Assembly (NCBI GenBank): GCA_023129415.1
Contig: JAGMCF010000053.1
Location: forward strand, 1 to 38,536
Length of the DNA: 38,536 nucleotides
From: Candidatus Cloacimonadota bacterium
GTDB taxonomy: Bacteria > Cloacimonadota > Cloacimonadia > JGIOTU-2
Direction of reading: 5' to 3'
Within the stretch, counting starts at the first letter, position 1. Every line of letters starts with the position of its first letter. This document shows positions 15,778 to 23,361 of the stretch, piece by piece. The notes beneath the pieces were generated by a model. It was given only the letters and a program-made list of their open reading frames with translations, was not told where the DNA came from and did no database searches. The translations under genes and the position numbers were made by a program.

Positions 15778-16506
15778 ATGAAAATAATCTGTATTTCTGA
15801 TATTCATCAAAAATTACAAATTGATGACGAAGAAAAGGAAAAATTAAAAAAACTATATTCCTTTCTTGATAAAATAAAATCCTGGAATCTTGATAAACTC
15901 ATTATTGCAGGAGACTTATTTGATGTATGGTATGAATATAAAATGGTCATCCCGAAGCCATATTTTACTACTCTGACAAAATTAAAATCCATCTCTGAAA
16001 AAGGTATAAAAATCATATATCTGGCTGGTAATCATGATTTCAAATTCAGAGATTTTCTCCAAAATGAAATCCAAATAGAAGTGTATTTAAATGATTATGA
16101 GTTTAATATTGGAAACAGGAAATTTTTTATCTCACATGGAGATGACTACACATCTAACGATGCACGATATCATTTTTTTAAAACGATTTTGCGAAACAAG
16201 TTTGTAAATCACATATTTGGAATTGTTCATCCTGATTTAGGACTAAAATTCGGTAAATGGATGTCCCGTTCAAGTAGAAAAAAGGAATTACCCCAAAAGA
16301 AAAAAACAAAACTTGAGAAAGGATTGGTAAGTTTTTCTAAAATAAAATTCTCACAAGGTTTTGAATATGTTATTATGGGGCATATCCATCAACCCAGAAT
16401 TTTGACATTTGACAACAGCAAATACATTAATTTGGGTGATTGGATATATCATTACTCTTATTTAGAAATTGAAGATGAAAAAGTGGAATTAAAATACTGG
16501 AAGTAA
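15778..16506 (+). CDS. LpxH-like UDP-2,3-diacylglucosamine diphosphatase (calcineurin-like phosphoesterase)
   Basis: 242 residues from the ATG at 15778; an in-frame ATG 27 bases upstream lies inside the repeat and has no ribosome binding site. Metal-site motifs in order: SDIH (D8, H10), GDLFD (45-49), GNHD (84-87), SHGDD (119-123) and GHIH (201-204). The tryptophan/tyrosine after GDLFDVW and the length fit the LpxH family, which removes UMP from UDP-2,3-diacylglucosamine in lipid A synthesis at the inner membrane. Other small phosphoesterases share these motifs, so substrate assignment is probable rather than certain. It converges with the next gene, with 4 bases between stops. Confidence 0.8.
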   Translation: MKIICISDIHQKLQIDDEEKEKLKKLYSFLDKIKSWNLDKLIIAGDLFDVWYEYKMVIPKPYFTTLTKLKSISEKGIKIIYLAGNHDFKFRDFLQNEIQIEVYLNDYEFNIGNRKFFISHGDDYTSNDARYHFFKTILRNKFVNHIFGIVHPDLGLKFGKWMSRSSRKKELPQKKKTKLEKGLVSFSKIKFSQGFEYVIMGHIHQPRILTFDNSKYINLGDWIYHYSYLEIEDEKVELKYWK

Positions 16507-16510
16507 TTCT

Positions 16511-17857
16511 TTATTGAAAAATTATTGGCAAAATATTTATAGTAACTTCTTTATCTAATTTATTTCCCTCATAATCTTTACAATCAGACGAAATAACTAA
16601 TTTATAAGGCACATAATTTTGAAGTTTTGTTTGGGGTTGAATTTTAAACTTATTTCCTATAATTCTATCTATATTGAACTTTATTGAATTATTATTTTCA
16701 CAGTTTTTCAAATCCACAATTAAATTATCCAATGCTATTATCTTATTAAACTCTATTAGAAAACTTGGCATAAGATTATTAACTGTTGTTCCATCCTCTG
16801 GAGAGCAACTTGTTAGTAATAGCGCATTCGTATCTGCAGGCATTGTGTTCACAAAATTTATTGAGTCGGAAAGATTAATATTATTTTTCAAATCTATAAT
16901 ATTATTAGCAACAAGAATATAAGAAACAGTATCAGGAATAGCTGTTATCACATCCATTTCATTTCCATTAAGCATAGTCTCGAGCACTTCTAATTCTGAG
17001 TTGTTTACTTTGTTAATTATTGCTATATGATGAATTTGTTTAATCTCTTCGCTAAATTCAACTAATAAATGCTGTTTACTTTTTGAAATTATCTTTTTTA
17101 ATTCTGGCTTTGTTGTATCCTGCAAAGTTAATTTCAAATCTACAGATTGAACAGGATAAATAAGGCTCACTTCTTGCTTATCAAAAAGTTCCTTTTTAAA
17201 ATCGTATTCTAAGTCACCATTGATATCTTCAAATGCAGAGATTAAATAAGTATCATTCCTCAGATTAGTAAAATCAAAAGTATTATCACTCCGAGGAGTA
17301 GTTTTTGTAATCAAAATTGTATCTTCAATTGAATAAAGAGAAATGCATATTTTGCTGCTTGTGGTAAGAAATCCTTCCTCTATAGAAATATTTCCAGAAA
17401 TAGAATTTGAATCAATTGAGTCACCAGTAGAAAACACAAAATGATAAATATCTTCTAAATGATTATTTCGTATATCCTGACATTGATTGTCAATAGTAAT
17501 GTGATATGTTTGATCAGGTAAAAGTTTTTCTAATATTTTGATTGTAATTCTGCTTTTACTTTCGGAAAACCTTTTATTTAAAATAGTAGGATAAATTATG
17601 AGTGCATCTTGAAAGGAATCAGGATCAATCTGTTCTGAAAAAGTAATTTCAATTTTTCCCTTGTTATAGTTATTAGTTAAATTACTTGGCTCACCATTTA
17701 TGATTTCTGGCGGCACAGTATCTTTTGGACCGCCTGTTGGAGGTTTTTCTTTGCCGCAGGAAAGTAAAAAGATTGAAACACAAAGGACACAAAGAACACA
17801 AAGTTTCTTTATTTTCTTTCTATACTTTGGAATATATCTGTATTTATCTGTGTTCAT
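16511..17857 (-). CDS. Ig-like-domain lipoprotein (Big_5 type)
   Basis: 448 residues on the minus strand. Lipobox LLSC with Cys34, followed by GKEKPPTGGPKDTVPPEI, the standard opening of a family of FCB outer-membrane lipoproteins with N-terminal Ig-like Big_5 domain (IEITFSEQIDPDSFQDALII, residues about 68-87). The middle and C-terminal parts are beta-rich with further weak Ig-like segments (PELKKIISKSKQHLLVEFSE, MPSFLIEFNKII). Unusual: the hydrophobic core of the signal peptide, KLCVLCVLCVS, is encoded by a CTTTGTG-type dispersed repeat. A start without it would lose the lipobox context, so the repeat seems to be part of the gene. Cell-surface or periplasmic role; partner unknown. Confidence 0.85.
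   Translation of the reverse strand: MNTDKYRYIPKYRKKIKKLCVLCVLCVSIFLLSCGKEKPPTGGPKDTVPPEIINGEPSNLTNNYNKGKIEITFSEQIDPDSFQDALIIYPTILNKRFSESKSRITIKILEKLLPDQTYHITIDNQCQDIRNNHLEDIYHFVFSTGDSIDSNSISGNISIEEGFLTTSSKICISLYSIEDTILITKTTPRSDNTFDFTNLRNDTYLISAFEDINGDLEYDFKKELFDKQEVSLIYPVQSVDLKLTLQDTTKPELKKIISKSKQHLLVEFSEEIKQIHHIAIINKVNNSELEVLETMLNGNEMDVITAIPDTVSYILVANNIIDLKNNINLSDSINFVNTMPADTNALLLTSCSPEDGTTVNNLMPSFLIEFNKIIALDNLIVDLKNCENNNSIKFNIDRIIGNKFKIQPQTKLQNYVPYKLVISSDCKDYEGNKLDKEVTINILPIIFQ
17775..17803 (-). repeat. CTTTGTG repeat encoding a signal peptide
   Basis: On the minus strand CTTTGTGTTCTTTGTG and CCTTTGTGTTTC follow one another and encode LCVLCVLCVS. The DNA is the same repeat family as 3067-3147 and 15739-15777, but here it lies downstream of the start codon. 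Confidence 0.7.
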
Positions 17858-17870
17858 CTGCCTGCCCCAT

Positions 17871-17930
17871 TAAATGCGACCTGTCCCGTGTAGTGCAAAG
17901 CTACTACATTGGGAAGCAATTTAATCGGGG
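17871..17930. repeat. Nested hairpin between divergent ends
   Basis: Outer arms CCCCATTAAAT and ATTTAATCGGGG enclose an inner GTAGT...ACTAC stem with TCCC/GGGA. It lies between the start of the Ig-like lipoprotein and the end of the riboflavin synthase gene. Confidence 0.5.
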
Positions 17931-17932
17931 TG

Positions 17933-17979
17933 ATTTAGGGGGTGTAATAGTGAAGCGTTTTATATTACACCCCCTAAAT
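17933..17979 (-). terminator. Perfect 17-bp inverted repeat at the riboflavin synthase stop codon
   Basis: ATTTAGGGGGTGTAATA (17933-17949) and its exact reverse complement (17963-17979) enclose 13 bases. The proximal arm contains the stop codon of riboflavin synthase. A very stable hairpin at a gene end suggests termination or 3' mRNA protection, but no T-run follows, so intrinsic termination is uncertain. Confidence 0.5.
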
Positions 17980-18594
17980 TAATTCCAAAAGGTATTTTTC
18001 CCTTTTACTTTTTTCCAAATAATTCACTACATACTTGCCAATAATATCAAATTCAAGATTCAGTTCATCTCCAATCTTTATATATTTCAGATTTGTGTTT
18101 TCCTGAGTGTAAGAAATGATATTTACAAAAAAACTACGAGCTTTAACATTTGTGATAGTCAAGCTTATACCATTTACTGCAATAGAACCCTTTTCAATAA
18201 TAAGATTTTTATACTTTTCAGGAAAAGATATTTTTAATACAATGCTTCCTCTGATTATTTTTTTTGAGACCAACTTTCCAGCTGTATCAATATGACCTTG
18301 AACTAAATGTCCATCAAACCTGCTGTCTGTTGACATAGGTAATTCTAAATTCATTATGCTTCTTACCTTAAGGTGTTTCAAGTTGGTTCTATTAAGTGTT
18401 TCAGAAGTTACTTCAACAGTGAAGAAATCTTTATCACTTTCAATTACCGTTAAGCATGCACCATTACAGGCGATGCTATCAGCAGGATGAAGCAAATCCT
18501 TTAAACCATTTGCAAAAATGGTTAAATACATTTTATTGCCAGAATATTTTATATTCTTTACTTTTCCTAAATGATTTATGATTCCTGTAAACAT
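17974..18594 (-). CDS. ribE: Riboflavin synthase, alpha subunit
   Basis: 206 residues. Starts MFTGII and contains two lumazine-binding repeats: residues 1-97 (NGACLTV, TSETLNRTNL, MNLELPMSTDSRFDGHLVQGH) and 98-190 (GSIAVNGISLTITNV, ISYTQENTNL, LNLEFDIIGKYV). It converts two 6,7-dimethyl-8-ribityllumazine molecules to riboflavin in the cytoplasm. The first-repeat GHLVQGHIDT motif is intact. No FMN-riboswitch signature is seen in the AT-rich 130 bases upstream. The other rib genes are not in the window. Confidence 0.95.
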   Translation of the reverse strand: MFTGIINHLGKVKNIKYSGNKMYLTIFANGLKDLLHPADSIACNGACLTVIESDKDFFTVEVTSETLNRTNLKHLKVRSIMNLELPMSTDSRFDGHLVQGHIDTAGKLVSKKIIRGSIVLKISFPEKYKNLIIEKGSIAVNGISLTITNVKARSFFVNIISYTQENTNLKYIKIGDELNLEFDIIGKYVVNYLEKSKREKYLLELI

Positions 18595-18672
18595 TATAAA
18601 TTCATTTTGAATTAATAAATTTTATGTCAAGTAAAATAATCCTATTAAAATAATTAAAATCTAATCATTTTC

Positions 18673-18702
18673 TTGACGCAATTTTAAAAATTATAATATT
18701 TT
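18673..18702 (+). promoter_or_regulatory. Possible promoter of the SPOR lipoprotein gene
   Basis: TTGACG (18673-18678) is followed by TATAAT after only 13 bases (18692-18697) or TATTTT after 18 bases (18697-18702). Neither arrangement is ideal. Position before a divergent gene pair is the main support. Confidence 0.3.
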
Positions 18703-18728
18703 ACTTAATTAAATATCGGAGGGTTCAA

Positions 18729-19169
18729 ATGATTAAAAGAACTTTAGTAATAATTTTTGTAATCTGTGCTTTAATACTTTCCTTTTCACTTTTTACAGGT
18801 TGTGGTAAGAAAAAAGTAAAGGAAGAAGTTCCCGAACCTGTAACAATAGAAGAACCAACTGTAGAGAAAGCAAAAGTTACACCAGAAAAAGAACCTGAAC
18901 AAGTTCCTGAAGAAGTCAAGGTTGAAGAAAAAGTATTTGAATTGCAAGTAGTCGCAGTTAAAGACTACTCAAAAATTGATATTGAGAAGAATAAATTAGC
19001 TCAATACGGTTACAATACTAAAATCACAACAATTGAGAAAGACGGGGAAACTTTCTATCGTCTTCGTCTGGATGGTTTGTATACTTATTCTGAAGCTACT
19101 AAATTGGGTGAAAAATTAAAAAAGCAATTCCCTTCAATTAATGAGTATTGGGTTCAAAAGGTAAAATAG
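18729..19169 (+). CDS. SPOR-domain lipoprotein
   Basis: 146 residues with ribosome binding site CGGAGGG. Residues 1-25 are a lipoprotein signal with lipobox LFTGC (Cys25). Residues 26-70 are a Glu/Pro/Val/Lys-rich linker typical of periplasm-spanning stalks. Residues 72-146 form a SPOR domain (ELQVVAVKDYSKIDIEKNKL, YRLRLDGLYTYSEATKLGEK, YWVQKVK). SPOR domains bind denuded peptidoglycan glycans, often at the septum. Probably a cell-wall-associated lipoprotein; the neighbouring alanine racemase also serves the wall. Confidence 0.88.
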   Translation: MIKRTLVIIFVICALILSFSLFTGCGKKKVKEEVPEPVTIEEPTVEKAKVTPEKEPEQVPEEVKVEEKVFELQVVAVKDYSKIDIEKNKLAQYGYNTKITTIEKDGETFYRLRLDGLYTYSEATKLGEKLKKQFPSINEYWVQKVK

Positions 19170-19496
19170 GATTTATACCCACGATCCCCAATTAAATTGG
19201 GGACACGAAATAGCTAAAAAACGAATTTTATAGCTTCACCCAATGAAATATTTTGTTATGTATATTCAAATAACTACATAGTGGTCGAACGAAAACTTAA
19301 AAAATTAATAAAACTTGAGTTAAGTCCCGATTCATCAGGACTTGACTTAAGTGTCGACTCGTTGAAAGAAGTCAACTTAACTCATCCCGATCCGTTCAGG
19401 CTCGATGCCTGACCAAGACTAATACATCGGGATAAGTCAAGTATCCTTTTATCAAAAAAAACTCTTTTCGCTTGCATACTACTTAAATTGCATTAA
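19170..19496. other. Gap with nested palindromes and no gene
   Basis: Contains TCCCCAATTAAATTGGGGA (19185-19203), an imperfect AAGTCCCGA...AGGACTT hairpin (19322-19343) with outer TTAAGT/ACTTAA partners, and a composite at 19384-19432. In the composite, CCCGAT and ATCGGG are split by an inserted TTCAGGCTCGATGCCTGA hairpin. No reading frame of note. Confidence 0.6.
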
Positions 19497-21446
19497 ATGA
19501 AAATGATAAACCAGCAATTCCGTAGTTGGACAGTTATCACCTTAGATAACTTCAGATATAATATTACTCAGCTTAAAAAATTTCTGAAACCAGATGTTGA
19601 ATTAATGCAAATTGTTAAAGCCGATGCATACGGACATGGTTCAGTCGAAATTGCTCGTGAATCAGAAAAGTTGGGAATTAAATGGTTGGGAGTAGCAAAT
19701 TTAGATGAGGGCGTGCTTCTCAGACTTGAGCAGATAAACAGTAGAATTTTAATACTGAGTCCTTCATTCCCTGATGAAATAGAAGATATAATCAATTATG
19801 ACTTAACTCCATCTATTTCCAGCATTAAATTTGCACAAGAATTGAATATGTTTGCTATTCAAAATGAGAAAATAATCAAAGTTCATATCAATTTTGATAC
19901 AGGAATGGGCAGAGCAGGATTTCTATGGAATCAAGTAAACGAGGTTGTATCTGAATTAAAAAAGTTGAAGAATATTCAGATTGAAGGTGTATTCTCTCAT
20001 CTTTCAATGAGTGAAAATAAAGAAAGTGAATTCTCTTCTATCCAGGTTCAAAGATTTGATTCTGTTTTGTTACAATTTAAATCTGCAGGCATCAATCCAG
20101 AAATCATTCATTTTGAAAATAGTGCTGCTTTAGTTAATTTTCCAAATTCTCAATATAATATGGTTCGAATTGGTCTATTATCCTATGGAATTTATACAGA
20201 TGAAACACTTCATTCCAAAATAAAACTCCTTCCTGTAATGACCTTCAAATCCAAGATAGTTTTGATAAAGGAATTTCCAGATGAGTTCGGCATCAGCTAC
20301 AACAAAACTTATATAACACACAAACCCACACGCACAGCAATTTTACCAATTGGGTATGGAGATGGCTATAACTTTCTACTTTCAAATCTGGGAAAGGTTA
20401 TCATTAATGGAAAAATGTGCCCTATTCTTGGCAGAGTAACAATGGATATGATTGTGGTTGACATCTCAGATGTGGAAGATGCTAAAATTGGAGATGAAGT
20501 AACTCTGCTTGGTAATAATGGAAATTTAACAATTTCTGCTGAAGAATTATCTGGATTATATAAAGGATTAAGTTATGAAACTGTATGCAATCTTGGAAGA
20601 CGAGCTCAAAGAATTTTCATAAAAGAAAATAAAGGAACAACTATAGAACCCATTTCTCGCAGAACTTTTATTGCAAAAGATTTCTCCAATACAAAATTAG
20701 AAAAGATAATTCAAACCTCATTGAACCAACGACTAAATAGTAATGAAATTGGTAGTATAATCTATCAGGAACTGCTGAAAAATCTGTTCTCAACTGCAGA
20801 TAGAGAAGTGGGTTGGAAAACAGACTTCGTTCATCTGGTAAAATTTTTAGAACTCAAAAATAACCCACAATTGTCAAAACAGTTCTATCTGGCTAAAACT
20901 AAGTTGAGTTATCGTAAAAAGTTGAAAAATGAAAAGTTCAAAATTGTATGTGCGAATAACTTAAGCAACCTGGAGCAATACTTCCTTTCTGAAGATGTTG
21001 AATATCGCTGGCTTTTGGACAGCAAGATAGACCTGATTCATTCATTTCAGATTGATAAAATTATGATTAATGATAATATCTTAAACTATGAAATCAAAAA
21101 AAATAATCATACATCAACAACTTCAAATCAAGCAAATTTAGAAATTGAATGTTCCCACCCCAAACTTAAATATCTTGTAGATAAAGATGTACAATTTACA
21201 ATTGATACTACAACATATTATCCTAAAACAAAACACCAATTAACTATCTATCTTTCAGAACTTACAAAAGGAATTCTAGTTACATTTGATTTTTCAGAAA
21301 CTGATATCAAAAATGTTGAAACCATCTCAATTTTTGCTGGTAAAGAGAAATACCCGAAAGAAATAAATGAAAATGGTATAGTGACTTTGAAAAGCCATCA
21401 AGATGAGTGGTTTTTCCCAAACAGTGGTGTGGTTTTTGTATGGTGA
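19497..21446 (+). CDS. alr: Alanine racemase with a long unrecognised C-terminal extension
   Basis: 649 residues; ordinary alanine racemases have 360-390. Residues 1-375 are a complete fold-type III enzyme: PLP lysine K41 in VKADAYGHG, the barrel motifs HINFDTGMGRAGF (130-142) and HFENSAALVN (205-214), the catalytic tyrosine Y268 in GISYNKTY, and PIGYGDG and LGRVTMDM (311-318). It makes D-alanine for peptidoglycan in the cytoplasm. Residues 376-649 contain a helical part (NTKLEKIIQTSLNQRLNSNE) and a beta-rich end (VQFTIDTTTYYPKTKHQLTI...WFFPNSGVVFVW); I do not recognise them. No clear ribosome binding site; ATG at 19503 is an alternative start. The frame is open through both parts with no sign of a join artefact. 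Confidence 0.9.
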   Translation: MKMINQQFRSWTVITLDNFRYNITQLKKFLKPDVELMQIVKADAYGHGSVEIARESEKLGIKWLGVANLDEGVLLRLEQINSRILILSPSFPDEIEDIINYDLTPSISSIKFAQELNMFAIQNEKIIKVHINFDTGMGRAGFLWNQVNEVVSELKKLKNIQIEGVFSHLSMSENKESEFSSIQVQRFDSVLLQFKSAGINPEIIHFENSAALVNFPNSQYNMVRIGLLSYGIYTDETLHSKIKLLPVMTFKSKIVLIKEFPDEFGISYNKTYITHKPTRTAILPIGYGDGYNFLLSNLGKVIINGKMCPILGRVTMDMIVVDISDVEDAKIGDEVTLLGNNGNLTISAEELSGLYKGLSYETVCNLGRRAQRIFIKENKGTTIEPISRRTFIAKDFSNTKLEKIIQTSLNQRLNSNEIGSIIYQELLKNLFSTADREVGWKTDFVHLVKFLELKNNPQLSKQFYLAKTKLSYRKKLKNEKFKIVCANNLSNLEQYFLSEDVEYRWLLDSKIDLIHSFQIDKIMINDNILNYEIKKNNHTSTTSNQANLEIECSHPKLKYLVDKDVQFTIDTTTYYPKTKHQLTIYLSELTKGILVTFDFSETDIKNVETISIFAGKEKYPKEINENGIVTLKSHQDEWFFPNSGVVFVW

Positions 21447-21460
21447 TTATTCAACAATCA

Positions 21461-21647
21461 GTGTCTATCCGTAAATGTAGAACGGGGTTCCAAGCCCGTT
21501 CTCCGTCCCGAAATATCGGGACTACGAAGGGTGAACTCGTTTTCTTAAGGCACATTTTCCGAAGGATCTGCCTTTGGCATGAAAAGCCTATTTACATTAA
21601 CGACCTTGGAAGGTCGTTCTACAAACAATAACTTTACGGACATACAC
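21461..21647. mobile_element. MITE-like element with imperfect terminal inverted repeats
   Basis: Left end GTGTCTATCCGTAAATGTAG and the reverse complement of the right end, GTGTATGTCCGTAAAG...GTAGAACG, match apart from a short insertion. Inside are GTCCCGAAATATCGGGAC (21505-21522) and ACGACCTTGGAAGGTCGT. 187 bp, no coding capacity, and located right after the alanine racemase stop. A TCCGTAAAG-like fragment also occurs near 2860. Confidence 0.55.
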
Positions 21648-21740
21648 TAATTAACTAAAATTTAGAAAATACTATTTTTTAAAAAAATGATAAAATTGAC
21701 AAAAATTCAATATAAATTCCAAATAATTTTGGAGAAATAG

Positions 21741-22715
21741 ATGGTTACAAGATCACAAAAAATAAGACTTGGAATATTTATCGGGGTTGCAATAATACTA
21801 CTCCTCTTATTATTAAGCTTAATTATTGGCAGCAAATTCTTAGAAAAAAGAGATATTTACTACATCGCATATAAAGATGTTTCTGTTGGTGGATTGGATA
21901 TTGGAAGTGCTGTAAAGTACCACGGAATCCGCATTGGTCGTGTGGAAGATCTAAAAATTGACCCTGAAGATATTACAAGAATAATTGTCAAAATAAGCAT
22001 AAAAGAAGGCACCCCAATCAAATCTGATGTGGAAGCAGTTATTGCTGTAGTTGGTATTACAGGATTAAAACTCATAGAATTAGTGGGCGGCACACCAGAG
22101 GTTGAAACACTTAAACCAAATTCTTACATTAAACCAGGTGCATCTGTATTTGAAGCAATTACTGGAAAAGCAGAAGTGATAGCAGAAAAACTGGAATTTA
22201 TCCTTAATAATCTGGCTGATATATTCAGTGGAGAGAGTAAAACTGACTTACAAGATTTGATAAGAAATGCAAAAAATTCTCTGGCTAACATTAATTATAT
22301 CCTTGAGGAAAATAGAGATAATATCCAGATTGGTTTTGCAAACATCAGGCAAATTTCTGATGAATTAGTGGTCTTATCAAACGATGCTAAAAAAACAGTT
22401 AATGATATCTCTACTATAATAAATTCAGAGGAATTATCAAATTTGCTCTCTAATTTGAGTACAGCTTCAGATGACATTAAGACAGCACAACTCAAAAAAA
22501 CAATTCAAGACATCAATACAGCAGTAGCTGGAATTAATAAAACTTTTACTCATATTGACTTAACATTAGTTGAAAGCAGAGAGGATATTATCCGCTCTAT
22601 GGAATTGCTTAAAGAAACTATGCAGTATCTTAATGAATTTTCCCGTTTAATTTCCGAAGACCCATCTTTATTGATTAGAGCACGTGGAGTTGAAGAAATC
22701 CCGGGAGGGAAATAA
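21741..22715 (+). CDS. MlaD/MCE-family lipid transport substrate-binding protein
   Basis: 324 residues; TTGGAGAAAT precedes the ATG. One N-terminal transmembrane anchor (residues 9-30), then an MCE domain (about 38-118: YIAYKDVSVGGLDIGSAVKY, GIRIGRVEDLKIDP, TGLKLIELVGG), then a long predicted helical region (180-310) that would form a periplasmic tunnel or needle. It works with the MlaE permease and MlaF ATPase encoded further down in moving phospholipids between inner and outer membrane. The MCE repeat lacks a long pore loop. It starts the locus and overlaps closely with the next gene (2-base gap). Confidence 0.92.
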   Translation: MVTRSQKIRLGIFIGVAIILLLLLLSLIIGSKFLEKRDIYYIAYKDVSVGGLDIGSAVKYHGIRIGRVEDLKIDPEDITRIIVKISIKEGTPIKSDVEAVIAVVGITGLKLIELVGGTPEVETLKPNSYIKPGASVFEAITGKAEVIAEKLEFILNNLADIFSGESKTDLQDLIRNAKNSLANINYILEENRDNIQIGFANIRQISDELVVLSNDAKKTVNDISTIINSEELSNLLSNLSTASDDIKTAQLKKTIQDINTAVAGINKTFTHIDLTLVESREDIIRSMELLKETMQYLNEFSRLISEDPSLLIRARGVEEIPGGK

Positions 22716-22717
22716 TT

Positions 22718-23320
22718 ATGAATATTAAAAAATATATAATTCTTTTTGTAGTCATTTCAATATTTGGCTGTGCTAAGCGGTATATAGCAAAATATTATAT
22801 CCTGGATTATAATCCACTCATATATGTAGAAACCCAGGTTGAAAAGCCTTTCCCTTATAATTTACAGGTTAAAGAATTCAAGATTAACCGCACTTATGAT
22901 AATACCAGAATTGTTATAAGACAATCTACTCATGAGGTTTACTATGACCGAATGAGTCTATGGGCAACCAGACCACAAGTAGCTATTACTAATCTTTTAA
23001 TTAATCATATTAATAAACTAAAAATAGTAAAAAAATGTGAGAAAACCTTTTTAGAAGAAAGACCTGACTATATCATCTCAGGTACTATCCAGAGTATAGA
23101 AAAATATCAAAGTGAAAGATACTCTCGTGCCGATTTGCATATTTCAATTTACCTAATAGATGTTCAGGAAAATCAAATTGTTTTAAACTATACCATTGAA
23201 AGATATATACCTCTTTACACAAATAAAATGAATTACTTTTCTAAAAAGATTAGTGATACTCTAAATGAAGAATTCAATGTATTTCTTGCTCAGGTGATTA
23301 ATTATTTCAGTAGGCAGTAA
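22718..23320 (+). CDS. PqiC-like / ABC transport auxiliary lipoprotein
   Basis: 200 residues. Lipobox IFGC with Cys18 after a short signal peptide. The body (YYILDY, LQVKEFKINRTYDNTRIVIR, WATRPQVAITNLL, PDYIISGTIQSIEKY) fits the ABC_trans_aux family of outer-membrane lipoproteins that accompany MCE transporters. It begins 2 bases after mlaD, so they are co-translated. The last residues (SRQ) and the stop are encoded by the first heptamers of a repeat array (23308 on), as happens to the beta-helix gene at 4355; the original end may have been replaced. Confidence 0.85.
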   Translation: MNIKKYIILFVVISIFGCAKRYIAKYYILDYNPLIYVETQVEKPFPYNLQVKEFKINRTYDNTRIVIRQSTHEVYYDRMSLWATRPQVAITNLLINHINKLKIVKKCEKTFLEERPDYIISGTIQSIEKYQSERYSRADLHISIYLIDVQENQIVLNYTIERYIPLYTNKMNYFSKKISDTLNEEFNVFLAQVINYFSRQ

Positions 23321-23342
23321 GCAGTAGGCAGTTGGCGGGTAA
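23308..23342 (+). repeat. Left heptamer array (CAGTAGG) of four-helix-bundle unit 2
   Basis: CAGTAGG, CAGTAAG, CAGTAGG, CAGTTGG and CGGGTAA follow one another in register. The array starts in the last codons of the upstream lipoprotein gene and runs to just before the four-helix-bundle frame. Confidence 0.85.
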
Positions 23343-23361
23343 AAAAAGAAAGGAATTACTT

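Noticed and set aside
17725-17982. 85-codon plus-strand frame containing HKGHKEHK
   Set aside because: Antisense of the CTTTGTG repeat and of the lipoprotein gene's start; the opposite strand has the well-supported gene.
18595-18728. FMN riboswitch upstream of riboflavin synthase
   Set aside because: The region is only about 130 bases of AT-rich DNA and lacks the conserved GC-rich FMN aptamer blocks.
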